Shown here piece after piece: positions 41,388-50,035 of a stretch of 64,000 nt of DNA. Both the position numbers and the translations under genes were made by a program. Position 1 is the first letter of the stretch; each line of letters starts with the position of its first letter. Origin of the DNA: JANQIO01 sp038746745 (GTDB lineage Bacteria; Pseudomonadota; Gammaproteobacteria; Pseudomonadales; Halieaceae); assembly GCA_038746745.1 (NCBI GenBank), contig JBCDKJ010000010.1, forward strand, positions 14,420-78,419, written 5' to 3'. Under the pieces are notes generated by a model. That model had not been told where the DNA came from. It did no database searches and was given only the letters and a program-made list of their open reading frames with translations.

Positions 41388-42575
41388 ATGAAGAAAATCG
41401 TAATTGCACTGGTCACTATCCTCGCTCTCGCTGGCAGCTATCTGTTGGGCTCCTTTAATGCCAGCAAGACCATCGCCTTGCCGGAGGCTGCCTGGACTGG
41501 GGGCAATGACGCGGCGGAAGCCTGGAGAGAACTCGCAGCGAGTCTGGAGGCGGCGGGTGCCAGAGTATTTGATGCCACCGATGACCCGAAGGAGCGTATT
41601 GAAGGGCTGGCGTATCTCGGCGGGCTCGCGACTGCCGCGCTGGAAATGAAGCTCGCCAAGGGCAGCGGTGCAGAGCCCGCATTCACTAACTGGATGTCGG
41701 ATTACCGCAAGTTTCTCGGCGATAGCCCCGATGCCATCTATCACACTGCACAGCTCTCCTCAAAATATCGCTACGAAGTCACCGGTCATCGCGGTGACGC
41801 CGAGTACCTGGGCTTTATGCTCTATGGCAAACAACTGAATGGCTGGAATAGGGCGGCCGCTAATCTCTCCCAGGAACAGCTTCAGTTTGATGAAAGCGGC
41901 AACTTCACCATTCTGCTAAGCAGCGCTGCGCCCGAGGGTGACAGTACCAACTGGCTGCGGCTGGAAGACGATATCCATATGCTGATGGTGCGCCAGTACT
42001 ACCACGACCCTGACAGCAAGACGAAAGCTCACTTCACCATTCGGAATCTCGACGCCCCTGCTCACAGGGTAAAAACCTCTGAAGAAGTGGCCAGCGGCAT
42101 TCGTGCCGCCGCGACCTTTTTTACAGATACCGTGGACGGCGCTATAGCGCTCAGCGCTATGAACGCCGAGAACCGCAACAGCATCGACCCGCCAAAGGGC
42201 TATAACGCCGACTTCGGCGGTATCTTTTATCCCACCTTCGACAATGAATACTTCGGCGGCTGGTACCAACTCGAGGATGACGAGGCGCTCATCGTTGAAG
42301 GCGCCGTCCCTGATGCCCCATACTGGAGCGTGTCTTTGCAGAACCGCTGGATGGAATCCCTGGATTACAAACACTTCCAGGTGGGCCTGAATGATCAGCA
42401 GATCAAAAACCAGGACGGGCGTTACCGCATTGTGGTCTCCAGCCAAAAGCCTGCGACTGGCAACTGGCTGGATACGGCAGGACACCCGGAGGGCCTGCTG
42501 GTGATTCGATATCAACTTTCGACGGATAGTGAGAAGCCAACAATGACGTTGGTGAAGTTAGATGATTTGGAATAA
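41388..42575 (+). CDS. DUF1214 domain protein with signal anchor
   Basis: 395 aa from ATG 41388 (MKKIVIALVTILALAGSYLLG), which gives a clean signal anchor; earlier codons in frame are not hydrophobic. The C-terminal half fits DUF1214: APYWSVSLQNRWMESLDY, DGRYRIVVSSQKPATGNWLDTAG and VIRYQLS. Proteins with this domain, often with DUF1254, are found outside the inner membrane and have no assigned activity. No DUF1254 domain is evident here. It stands alone, between the small membrane protein and a GNAT gene. Confidence 0.78.
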   Translation: MKKIVIALVTILALAGSYLLGSFNASKTIALPEAAWTGGNDAAEAWRELAASLEAAGARVFDATDDPKERIEGLAYLGGLATAALEMKLAKGSGAEPAFTNWMSDYRKFLGDSPDAIYHTAQLSSKYRYEVTGHRGDAEYLGFMLYGKQLNGWNRAAANLSQEQLQFDESGNFTILLSSAAPEGDSTNWLRLEDDIHMLMVRQYYHDPDSKTKAHFTIRNLDAPAHRVKTSEEVASGIRAAATFFTDTVDGAIALSAMNAENRNSIDPPKGYNADFGGIFYPTFDNEYFGGWYQLEDDEALIVEGAVPDAPYWSVSLQNRWMESLDYKHFQVGLNDQQIKNQDGRYRIVVSSQKPATGNWLDTAGHPEGLLVIRYQLSTDSEKPTMTLVKLDDLE

Positions 42576-42624
42576 ACCGATCAGAACCCTTTGCGTTGCT
42601 CTTTGTGATTAGAGTTCGTCGCCC

Positions 42625-43074
42625 TTGAAAATCCGATACTACTTGCCTTCTGATCTCGATGCGGTGATGGACATCTGGTACCGAGCCTGGCATTCAATCG
42701 ATTCGAATCTGCAGCATCCGCACCCTAAGAGCGCCTGGGAAACCCGATGGTCCGCAGATATCGTCCCCACACATCAGGTTGTGGTGGCGGAACAACATCA
42801 GGAAGTGGCCGCGTTTGCCGCCCTGAATCAACAAATACAACCTGCAGAACTGTCGCAGATTTTTGTTGATCCACGTAAACAGGGCTGTGGCTTAGGAACT
42901 GCACTGCTGGATTGGGCAAAGCAGCGCTCTCCGGCAGGAATTGTTTTATGGACTCTGGAGATCAACGCCGGTTCCCGACGTTTTTATGAGCGACACGGTT
43001 TTGTGCAAACATTACCGGGCGTGAACGAGATAAATCAGCTCCGCAATATTGGTTATCTGTGGAGCAGTGATTAG
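42625..43074 (+). CDS. GNAT N-acetyltransferase
   Basis: 149 aa from TTG 42625. It has MDIWYRAWHSID as N-terminal helix, the acetyl-CoA motif DPRKQGCGLGTALLDWAK (Q-x-x-G-x-G pattern) and SRRFYERHGFV at the end. It resembles YafP/PhnO-like acetyltransferases, and the acceptor is unknown. The TTG start has only a weak upstream purine run. The 5' end lies 49 nt after the DUF1214 gene. Confidence 0.82.
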   Translation: MKIRYYLPSDLDAVMDIWYRAWHSIDSNLQHPHPKSAWETRWSADIVPTHQVVVAEQHQEVAAFAALNQQIQPAELSQIFVDPRKQGCGLGTALLDWAKQRSPAGIVLWTLEINAGSRRFYERHGFVQTLPGVNEINQLRNIGYLWSSD

Positions 43075-43240
43075 CCAGATCGCTACAGCGGTCAACGCAA
43101 CGCAGCGCTCAGAAAAAAGCGTACAAGGGGCGTGAAGTTGTTTGCTTCTCCCAAATTAACAGCAGCTTTGGAGCTCTGTTTGAGGGCTGCGTTGGCCGCT
43201 CAGAGGCAGGCATGGGCTGTTGAGAAAACAGGTAAACCGT

Positions 43241-43792
43241 ATGCGCGTTTTACGTAGCTATCAAGTGCATGGTAAAGGTCGATTTTTCGTCGTAGGTCAA
43301 AATTTTCTCGGTTTCTTGCTTCTCGTTGCAATTTGCTCTGGCATGCACTCAATCGCACCAAGTGCGCGTCTGAACAAAGTAGAGCTGAAGTGCGGCGAAA
43401 ACACCTATACAACGACGGCCAAGACTAGACGAGAATGCAAAATCGATGACCGATATGTATCGGGGTGTCACTGCCGCAAACTGACGAATCCTTGGTCGAG
43501 AGTATTTTGGTGCTTGTTTGCTCCGTTACTCGTTAGTTTTGTCGGCTTCGTTATACTCGGAGGACGAGTGGTTTCTCGGTGCGTAGTTACCTCACTCGCG
43601 GTTGTCATACATCTATTAGACTTGCTCCTTGATGCCTTTGCCGAAGAACCGAACGCAGCGATGGCTATCGTTATGGTCCCTTTCTTTGGTGCAGTATTCG
43701 CGATGCTAGCAGCGATATGGATGGCCGCGTTTCATTTGGCAGTAGTCTGTTACGATCGATATCGCAGTCGGAAGTCGAGTGATTCTGGCTAA
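43241..43792 (+). CDS. Hypothetical membrane protein in an AT-richer patch
   Basis: 183 aa from ATG 43241 (AGG 9 nt before it); TTG 43220 is an alternative. Helices: FLGFLLLVAICSG, VFWCLFAPLLVSFVGFVIL and AMAIVMVPFFGAVFAMLAAIW. Between the first two is a Cys-rich loop (ECKIDDRY, GCHCRKL, ELKCGENTY) that could form disulfides or bind metal. I recognise no family. The region to 45.0 kb is visibly poorer in G and C than its surroundings, with codons such as TTA, AGA and ATA, which suggests acquired DNA. It is convergent with the next gene. Confidence 0.55.
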   Translation: MRVLRSYQVHGKGRFFVVGQNFLGFLLLVAICSGMHSIAPSARLNKVELKCGENTYTTTAKTRRECKIDDRYVSGCHCRKLTNPWSRVFWCLFAPLLVSFVGFVILGGRVVSRCVVTSLAVVIHLLDLLLDAFAEEPNAAMAIVMVPFFGAVFAMLAAIWMAAFHLAVVCYDRYRSRKSSDSG

Positions 43793-43886
43793 CACGCAGG
43801 ACAATGTACCTAATCATCCGCTACTGATATCGACTTGAAGCGATTAACTATGCTCCAGTAAACAGAAGAGTCAGATCCTTTTACTG

Positions 43887-44960
43887 TTACTTTTGAGACT
43901 TTGCATAGGCCGTCGCTCGGTCTCGATATGTTTCTATCGCATGCGCGACATCATCGCAGTCCAGTCCTAAAGCGAATGTGCTGAAATGGAGAGTTCCGGC
44001 CTTTGTATGTAGCCTAAGCAGTGAGCCGAGCTGGCTCCCTGCGCGCTTTGAGACCGATTCAAGCTCAGGCCATGTAACAAAATGCGCCCCGCCGCCAACA
44101 GCTTTCGTTAAATCAAAGCCCGACCGATCCATGATCATAGAAACCCGTTTAGTTCGTTCAAAGAACCAAAAACAACCAACACCAAGGCCAAAGGCAGCTA
44201 TATACCACAAGGCTTTTAGGAAAAAGCTCATTTGCTCGCGCACCGCATTAATGAGGTCAGCAAAGCCTAGCGCGACGGTCAGAACTATTAGCCCGTAAGT
44301 CGTAGCAGTGAGTGTGACTTCAATGACGTCTCTTTCCAGAACCAGTTCTGTCGCCGGTGCTGAGGCAAGTGTTCTGTCCAAAGCACGCTTCAAAAGCTCT
44401 GATTTTTTAAGGCGTGATATTTCCGTATACCAAATTAGAGACGCGCAAACCAAACAAGTTGCAGCCAGTGATATCCGCATTGACAGCATCGAGGTGCGCT
44501 CATCCCACGCTGTCTCTTTTATTTCCTCAGGGATTAAAAGGTATGCGGGAGTGGTATCAGGGCCTAACTCCTCTCCACCTGAAATCAACACCCTGCGCGC
44601 AGGTTTCCTGGCCAGGCTGATGACTTCGATACTTTCAAGATATCCACGTTCGATGCGAGCTCTAAGCCGAGCATCTGTATCTTTCAGTCTAACTAGCCGA
44701 TAGACGGTATTATATGGAACCCATTTCCTGGGAATTCTGACGACTACATCGTCCTCATTTACTTTCATTCGGATCCTGGCAATCCTGCCTTTACGCGCTT
44801 TCCTTGTCTTGTCTGGGTGCTCCACTCCAACGAGGTCTCCCTCTATCACTGACGTACCCAAGCTCCAATTTGCAGGCACTCTCACCCATTGCTCAAATGC
44901 AAAAACAACCAGTAAACATATGGACAAAAAGGCAACTATTTTTCTTCCAGTCCTACGCAC
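43887..44960 (-). CDS. Hypothetical multi-pass membrane protein
   Basis: 357 aa. N-terminal helix (IVAFLSICLLVVFAFEQW), an extracytoplasmic beta-rich stretch with a DUF3592-like feel (VVRIPRKWVPYNTVYRLV), helix ISLAATCLVCASLIWY near residue 165, two more helices (LIVLTVALGFADLI, ALWYIAAFGLGVGCFWFF), and a C-terminal PH-like tail (MDRSGFDLTKAVGGGAHFVTWPELESV), where a 'F-x-x-W' bPH2-type pattern occurs. No function assigned. Same AT-richer patch as its convergent neighbour. The 138-nt gap after its 5' side (44961-45098) shows nothing notable. Confidence 0.55.
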   Translation of the reverse strand: MRRTGRKIVAFLSICLLVVFAFEQWVRVPANWSLGTSVIEGDLVGVEHPDKTRKARKGRIARIRMKVNEDDVVVRIPRKWVPYNTVYRLVRLKDTDARLRARIERGYLESIEVISLARKPARRVLISGGEELGPDTTPAYLLIPEEIKETAWDERTSMLSMRISLAATCLVCASLIWYTEISRLKKSELLKRALDRTLASAPATELVLERDVIEVTLTATTYGLIVLTVALGFADLINAVREQMSFFLKALWYIAAFGLGVGCFWFFERTKRVSMIMDRSGFDLTKAVGGGAHFVTWPELESVSKRAGSQLGSLLRLHTKAGTLHFSTFALGLDCDDVAHAIETYRDRATAYAKSQK

Positions 44961-45098
44961 TGAGCATCACCATCAACCAAGTAGCGGGTATCTTCAATTA
45001 AAGTGTAGTTCACAGGCGGTTTGGGGCAGCCGTGAGTCTAAATTTTTTCCTGGAGCATATCCTCGGCTACTTGTATGGCATCTAGGAAGCCTCCATCG

Positions 45099-45683
45099 CT
45101 ACCAGAATCGGGCTTCACTCATCAGCATCAGCGACATTCCTGCAGCGGCCCCTGAGATAAAGACGTTCCAGTCCCGGTGCCGGACGTTGAGAACCTTCAA
45201 AAACACCGCAGAGATACCCACAACAACAGTCACAACCAGCAGCTGACCGAGTTCAATGCCAAGATTGAATCCAAACAGGGGGCCTGCTATCGACGCGTCG
45301 TCCATCAGCAGAGCGCGGAAGTAATTGGAAAACCCCATGCCGTGAATGAATCCGAAGAAGAGCGCTACCAGATACTGTCGTGTCATGGCGGGGCCGCTCA
45401 CGCCATGGCTACTGCGCAGCGTATTGTGCAGAGCGGTGATAAGAATGGTGGTTGGAATGAGGAACTCTACAATGTGCGACGGAACAATCACGGTGCCGAC
45501 GGACGAGAGCGCGAGAGTGATGCTGTGACCTACAGTAAAGGCAGTCACTAGAATGACGATGTTTCGCCACTGCTCGATACTGTAAGCCGCGCAGAGCACA
45601 ACAAGAAACAGGATGTGATCGAAGCCAGCGAGATTAGAGATGTGCTCGAAGCCCAGCTGCAAGTAAAAGAGAAGGGTCTGCAC
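45099..45683 (-). CDS. HupE/UreJ-family membrane protein
   Basis: 194 aa, six to seven helices. GFEHISNLAGFDHILFLVVL carries the H-x6-D-H signature of the HupE/UreJ family, whose members move nickel or cobalt, and FGFIHGMGFS a later conserved His. No urease or hydrogenase gene is nearby, so the metal is open. The GTG start lies 1 nt after the stop of the DUF6702 gene. Many marine bacteria pair these two genes. Confidence 0.85.
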   Translation of the reverse strand: MQTLLFYLQLGFEHISNLAGFDHILFLVVLCAAYSIEQWRNIVILVTAFTVGHSITLALSSVGTVIVPSHIVEFLIPTTILITALHNTLRSSHGVSGPAMTRQYLVALFFGFIHGMGFSNYFRALLMDDASIAGPLFGFNLGIELGQLLVVTVVVGISAVFLKVLNVRHRDWNVFISGAAAGMSLMLMSEARFW

Positions 45684-45684
45684 G

Positions 45685-46215
45685 CTAGTACGCCAGGGTA
45701 TACACGGGTGTCTTTTTATTCAGCATCAGGCTTTTTGAGTCCTCGTCCACATACACATAGACGATGTTGTTCTGATCGTAAAACAGGTCTGTGAATACTG
45801 CGTTTTTGATTTCAAGCGACCGCAGCTGCTGTTCCTCGCGGTGTTCAAACAGCACAGCCAAAGCGACGTTGTCGCCTTCGCCGCCCAAGCGCTTGCTCTT
45901 AATGTTTAGCTCAACCCTTTTGCCGTTCACCTTTATGTAAAAGAACTGCGCCAAGTAATCGAGAAGCAGACCTTCGGCCTCTGGCGCTTCCTGTGGCGTG
46001 GCGAATCCCAGCTCGGTACTGTCAGGGTCAAACACCAGTGCCTCGTTAACATCCATGAGAAACAGCCGAAGGCTAATCGTCAGCAGTCGGGTTTTGGATG
46101 AGTACTCTATTTCGCAAAGGGACAGCCTGAGTGGATGTGCTTCGGTGCTTGTCCCGGACAGCAGCGAGGCTATTAACAGCAATCCTGTGACCGAAACCAG
46201 AGAGCGACGTTTCAG
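45685..46215 (-). CDS. DUF6702-type secreted protein, probably with CTG start
   Basis: 176 aa if started at CTG 46215. That reading gives an ideal signal peptide (KRRSLVSVTGLLLIASLLSG, cleavage near STEA|HPL) and places the CTG in a CTGA overlap with the dipeptidase stop. The next standard start (TTG 46182) would remove the basic residues of the signal. The mature protein is beta-rich (HPLRLSLCEIEYSSKTRLLTI and similar), a DUF6702 pattern. It is next to HupE/UreJ and may help it at the periplasmic side; that is inference. Confidence 0.75.
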   Translation of the reverse strand: MKRRSLVSVTGLLLIASLLSGTSTEAHPLRLSLCEIEYSSKTRLLTISLRLFLMDVNEALVFDPDSTELGFATPQEAPEAEGLLLDYLAQFFYIKVNGKRVELNIKSKRLGGEGDNVALAVLFEHREEQQLRSLEIKNAVFTDLFYDQNNIVYVYVDEDSKSLMLNKKTPVYTLAY

Positions 46216-47546
46216 GACAGGTTTCCATCCTGGATTTGCGCGGCGACGCTGCGTACGTTCCGAAAAACTCGCATCAGGTTTCCTCCCCAGATTTTCTCGA
46301 TCTCTTCCTCAGTGTAGCCACGGCGCACGAGCTCTATGGTGATGTTCATGACTTCACTTGCGTCGAAGACGCCCTCGATACCGCCGCCGCCATCAAAATC
46401 GCAGCCAATCCCGACATGATCAATACCCGCCACCTTCACAATGTGATCGATGTGGTCAACGACATGCCCAACGGTCGCCAACGGATCCGGGAACTGTTTG
46501 TTGATTGCGTTGAACTGCTCCCGCAGGGCGGTGCGTTCCTTAACTGTCATGTCTTTGGCGGGCTTCATGCTATCCCGGAGTTCCGCGATGGCAGCTTGCT
46601 TCTCACTGTTTTCCGGAAAATCTCGAAGGTACTTCGAAACCATAGTGATCTGCACCACGCCTCCGTTGTCCGCCATTACTCGCAGCATCTCGTCCGTCAT
46701 GTTGCGGCTGCTCTCGGTAACAACGCGAGCGTTGGAGTGGCTGGCAATGATCGGTGCCTGCGATACGCTGATAGCGTCGTAAAACGCGTCATCACTGGCG
46801 TGGGATATGTCCACCATCATTCCAAGGCGGTTCATTTCCCTAACCACGTCTTTGCCGATGTCGCTAAGACCCTGATGCTCGGGGCCGCGCTCGTCGGTGG
46901 CAGAGTCTGCGAGGTCATTGTTGAACGAGTGGACTAAGGTGATGTAGCGAACGCCTTTGTCATAAAACAGTTCTACGTTGGCAATATCAGTACCGATGGC
47001 GTAGCCATTCTCAATGCCCAGATAAATGGCGTGCTTGCCGGCACTTTGCAGCGCATAGGCATCTTCTGGCTCGAGGGCAAGACCGACAAACTTGGCATTG
47101 TCCACCGTGGACTGGCGCACGGTATCGAGCATCTGCAGTCCCAGTGCCTTGGCGCGGCTATTGCCGTCATCGTCCCGAATGTCCTGCGCCACGAAAGCGG
47201 CGAAAAAAACCGCATCAAGGCCACCCTCTTCCATGCGTGGATAGTCGAGCTTAGAGCCCGACTCCTGGGGATCGTGCCGTTCTGCCATGTCAAAGCCGGG
47301 TTCAATCATCCTTAGGGGCGTGTCGGCATGTGAGTCCAGGATGAGAACGCGTTCGTGTATTTCCAGAGCGCGAGTAACCAGCTCTTCGTCTGTTTCTGCT
47401 GCCAGTGGCATCTCCCTTACCGACGCGGTCGGCGTGCTCTCTGGGCTGGTTCTGGAGCCGCATCCTGACAGCGCGCTTAGCACCGAAAGCAGCAGCGAAA
47501 ATAATAGGGCAGCGGTGAAGGCGGTGGAGCGTAGCATTCTAGTCAT
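46212..47546 (-). CDS. Membrane dipeptidase (M19, renal dipeptidase family), lipoprotein
   Basis: 444 aa from ATG 47546. Signal peptide ends in the lipobox LSGC, so it is lipid-anchored in the envelope. The binuclear zinc site is visible: LDSHADTPLR (H-x-D), IENGYAIG (Glu), YITLVHSFNND (His), ASHSNARVV (His) and GCDFDGGG (Asp). The family cleaves dipeptides, including D-amino-acid and cysteinyl-glycine types. Stop codon overlaps the CTG of the DUF6702 gene, so the three minus-strand genes (dipeptidase, DUF6702, HupE) form one operon. Confidence 0.92.
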   Translation of the reverse strand: MTRMLRSTAFTAALLFSLLLSVLSALSGCGSRTSPESTPTASVREMPLAAETDEELVTRALEIHERVLILDSHADTPLRMIEPGFDMAERHDPQESGSKLDYPRMEEGGLDAVFFAAFVAQDIRDDDGNSRAKALGLQMLDTVRQSTVDNAKFVGLALEPEDAYALQSAGKHAIYLGIENGYAIGTDIANVELFYDKGVRYITLVHSFNNDLADSATDERGPEHQGLSDIGKDVVREMNRLGMMVDISHASDDAFYDAISVSQAPIIASHSNARVVTESSRNMTDEMLRVMADNGGVVQITMVSKYLRDFPENSEKQAAIAELRDSMKPAKDMTVKERTALREQFNAINKQFPDPLATVGHVVDHIDHIVKVAGIDHVGIGCDFDGGGGIEGVFDASEVMNITIELVRRGYTEEEIEKIWGGNLMRVFRNVRSVAAQIQDGNLS

Positions 47547-47811
47547 GTTCCTGGACCGTCTAATGTTAGAGTAGGGCACTAGGCTAATAGGCCAGCGGGT
47601 AGGATTTACGCAGACTGACGCATATCCGCGCAGCCATTAAACCACTCCCGGCCAGGCACAGGGAAATGTCGGAAAAACGCAATCGAGAGGCCTTGGCAGC
47701 GTGTTTCCGGCGCGGTACTCAGCACCAGGCGGACTGTTCCGCGAAGCCACCGCCCATCCGTTGTATGGGATGTAGAATCACACTTTGTAAACATTCAGGA
47801 GCTGCAGCGTG

Positions 47812-48624
47812 ATGCCTGATCGAAGTCCGCTAGTCTTTTTCGCCCTTGTGGTAGCCGTGGTGATTGTCATTGTCGGTGATGGTGCTGAGCACGTTCGCGC
47901 TAGAGCAATGCTGGCTTCTTCAGACGTGGAACTTCAGCTCGCTGCTGACCTTATCGATGCACGCATACACGCAGAGTTACGCGACGGGCAGTTGCTGTCG
48001 TTGGCGATGGCGCAGGACAGTTTTGTAAAAACCTGGATAGAGAGCGGTGAGGCCGATGTTGCGGCGATGAGTGAATACCTGACCCAGAAGGTGGCGCTGG
48101 CAGACGCGTTCACTGCCTTTCTTGTAGTGGACAGTACGCGAAACTATTACGCGACCGGTGGTTTTCTCAAGCAGGTCAGCGAGGCGGATCCCGACGATGA
48201 CTGGTTCTTTTCAGTGCGGGCCAACGAGCCGGATATCGAGTTCAATATTGACCCGGATGCGGCCAGCGATGATCAGCTCACTATTTTCTTTAACGAGCGG
48301 ATGCTGGATGACACAGGCGCTTTTATTGCCTCAGTTGGTTTGGGTATTCGGTTGAACACCTTAGAGGATATGGTCAAGTCCTACCGGGCCCGCTATCGGC
48401 ACAATCTGTATTTCATCGCTATGAACGGTGCCGTGCTGTACTTTGAGAATGATGTTCGACCTGGCGCGTATGCAAGAATTGCCAGAAAGTTAGGGATTGG
48501 TCAGGGTGTATCGCAGCATCATCAGAGTCTGCGCTATGAAGACAATGGTCGGCAGTACGCCCTGGAAAGCCGCCTCATCAAGGAGCTCAATCTGGTATTG
48601 GTGGTTGAGGCGCCGCTATCCTGA
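47812..48624 (+). CDS. Orphan extracytoplasmic sensor-domain protein (dCache-like)
   Basis: 270 aa from ATG 47812; GTG 47809 precedes it. One N-terminal helix (LVFFALVVAVVIVIVGDG) is followed by ~240 residues of Cache/PAS-like sensor fold: helix (ELQLAADLIDARIHAELRDGQLLSLAMA), then YYATGGFLKQVSEADPDDDWFF, the typical D-D-x-W-F pattern, and IASVGLGIRLNTLEDMV. No kinase, GGDEF or methyl-accepting part follows. It may pair with a separate output protein or be a remnant. The gene stands alone. Confidence 0.75.
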   Translation: MPDRSPLVFFALVVAVVIVIVGDGAEHVRARAMLASSDVELQLAADLIDARIHAELRDGQLLSLAMAQDSFVKTWIESGEADVAAMSEYLTQKVALADAFTAFLVVDSTRNYYATGGFLKQVSEADPDDDWFFSVRANEPDIEFNIDPDAASDDQLTIFFNERMLDDTGAFIASVGLGIRLNTLEDMVKSYRARYRHNLYFIAMNGAVLYFENDVRPGAYARIARKLGIGQGVSQHHQSLRYEDNGRQYALESRLIKELNLVLVVEAPLS

Positions 48625-48672
48625 TGCCAGCGCCAGTTTGGTCTGACATCGCCGCTGACCGGAGTATTGATC

Positions 48673-49023
48673 TTGGAACATAGAAAGCTGGTACTGCCCG
48701 AGTTCCTTAACGACCAGGGGTACCTCTTTGGTGGTAACCTGCTTAAGTGGGTGGACGAGTCCGCCTATATTACTGCCAGCCTCGAGCACCCCGGCAACCG
48801 TTTGGTGACCGTGTCTCTAAGCGAAGTGAACTTCAAGAATCCCATCCAGCCCGGCGAGCTCTTGTGCTTCGACGTGCAACTGGTGCGCCGTGGCACCACG
48901 TCAGTAACGTATAGCATCGATGTGATTGGTGAAAAGCTCTCTGGCACCAGTTCACCGCTATTCGTTACCAAGATTACCTTTGTGAACGTGGCCGATGATG
49001 GCAAGCCGACACCACTTCGTTAG
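48673..49023 (+). CDS. Acyl-CoA thioesterase (hotdog fold, YciA-like)
   Basis: 116 aa from TTG 48673 (CGGAG 8 nt before); TTG 48667 is too close to that site. GYLFGGNLLKWVDESAYITA is the G-G-x2-L-x3-D motif of the family, with the Asp as catalytic residue, and VNFKNPIQPGELLCF is also conserved. Such enzymes free CoA from fatty acyl-CoA. It is at the small end of the family. It is 52 nt before the fosA gene, but a functional link is not evident. Confidence 0.85.
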   Translation: MEHRKLVLPEFLNDQGYLFGGNLLKWVDESAYITASLEHPGNRLVTVSLSEVNFKNPIQPGELLCFDVQLVRRGTTSVTYSIDVIGEKLSGTSSPLFVTKITFVNVADDGKPTPLR

Positions 49024-49075
49024 TTTGGGATGGTGCCTTACAGTAACCGCAACCTGATCTGAGCAGCTCCAACAG

Positions 49076-49489
49076 ATGATTACCGGCATAAATCACATTA
49101 CCTTCGCTGTTGCTGATCTTGAGCGCTCTCTGCGCTTCTACCGAGACACGCTGGGCTGCGCGGAGGTTTATGCCTGGAGCGGCGGCGCGTATCTGGACGC
49201 AGGCGGCACCTGGTTATGCCTGTCTGTGGATGCGTCGGCGAGCGGCAATTCTGATTACACGCACGTTGCGTTCGATGTCGCACCAGAGGACTTTAAAACA
49301 CTCAGCGCGAGAGTTATTGAGTCTGGCGCCGAGCTCTGGAAAGATAACGTCAGTGAAGGCGACTCGCTGTATTTCTGCTGTCCGGATGGGCACCGCCTGG
49401 AGGTACACGTGGGGGATTTGCAGTCGCGCCTGGCGGCGATCACTTCCCGCTGGCAACGGGCGGGATGTGGCTCCGCCAGCTCCAGCTAG
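49076..49489 (+). CDS. FosA-family glutathione transferase (fosfomycin resistance type)
   Basis: 137 aa. Vicinal-oxygen-chelate fold with metal ligands in INHITFAV (His), DYTHVAFDV (His) and LEVHVGD (Glu). SEGDSLYFCCPDGHRLE matches the potassium-loop segment of FosA, and WKDNVSEGDS is typical. FosA adds glutathione to fosfomycin using Mn(II). Marine bacteria often carry chromosomal fosA-like genes, so resistance is likely but not proved. An uncharacterised glyoxalase-family role is the alternative. Confidence 0.85.
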   Translation: MITGINHITFAVADLERSLRFYRDTLGCAEVYAWSGGAYLDAGGTWLCLSVDASASGNSDYTHVAFDVAPEDFKTLSARVIESGAELWKDNVSEGDSLYFCCPDGHRLEVHVGDLQSRLAAITSRWQRAGCGSASSS

Positions 49490-49537
49490 AGAGACGAAAG
49501 ATTTTCAGTAGCGCGCGGATAGTGAATACGGTTAAAT

Positions 49538-49552
49538 TGATACATAGTATCA
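49538..49552 (+). promoter_or_regulatory. Zur-like operator upstream of the MerC/DUF2796 zinc locus
   Basis: TGATACATAGTATCA is a perfect 6-3-6 palindrome that shares TGATAC-N3-GTATCA with the site at 28026-28042. It lies 68 nt before the MerC-type start. Confidence 0.78.
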
Positions 49553-49619
49553 TTTATAAAATTCGCCTCTCTGCCGAACATCGCAGTCGGTGTTGCGGCG
49601 ATGGGGAGTACAGCAACAC

Positions 49620-50021
49620 ATGAATTCCGAATTACCCGATGCCGACAGCCGCCGCGACTGGTTGGGCATCGCCTGTTCATCACTGTGTGTGTTGCACTGC
49701 GTTGCCCCGGTGGTGCTGGCCGTGACAGGCAGTTCTTTGGCGGGTCTGGCGATCTTTGGCGGTGAATGGCTGCATTATGTGCTGCTGGTACTGGTGCCTG
49801 CTATCGCCTTGTGGAGCTTGCTGCCGTCGTTTTTGCATCACCGGCGCTGGCCGCCCTTGCTGCTGGCTGGGGTCGGTATACCTCTGCTGTTGCTGACGCT
49901 GGTCATGGATGAATCGGCTGAGGTTCCGTTAAGCGTGACAGGTGGTTTGTTGTTAATCGCTGCGCATGGTGTGAACTGGCGTTTGCTGTCGCTGCAGATG
50001 CCCGTCACCGGAAGGAGTTAA
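49620..50021 (+). CDS. MerC-domain membrane protein of the zinc locus
   Basis: 133 aa from ATG 49620. Four helices, with SSLCVLHCVAPVVLAV showing the MerC-type Cys-x2-x-His-Cys motif. MerC proteins move mercury in mer operons, but relatives under Zur likely handle zinc. It is the first gene after the Zur-like box and is followed by the His-rich DUF2796 gene after 14 nt. GGGGAG upstream is a weak but usable ribosome site. Confidence 0.82.
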   Translation: MNSELPDADSRRDWLGIACSSLCVLHCVAPVVLAVTGSSLAGLAIFGGEWLHYVLLVLVPAIALWSLLPSFLHHRRWPPLLLAGVGIPLLLLTLVMDESAEVPLSVTGGLLLIAAHGVNWRLLSLQMPVTGRS

Positions 50022-50035
50022 TTAGGAGAGCTGCC

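Noticed and set aside
46236..46937. Plus-strand frame opposite the dipeptidase gene
   Set aside because: The minus frame has the complete M19 zinc site and lipobox; the other is a shadow.
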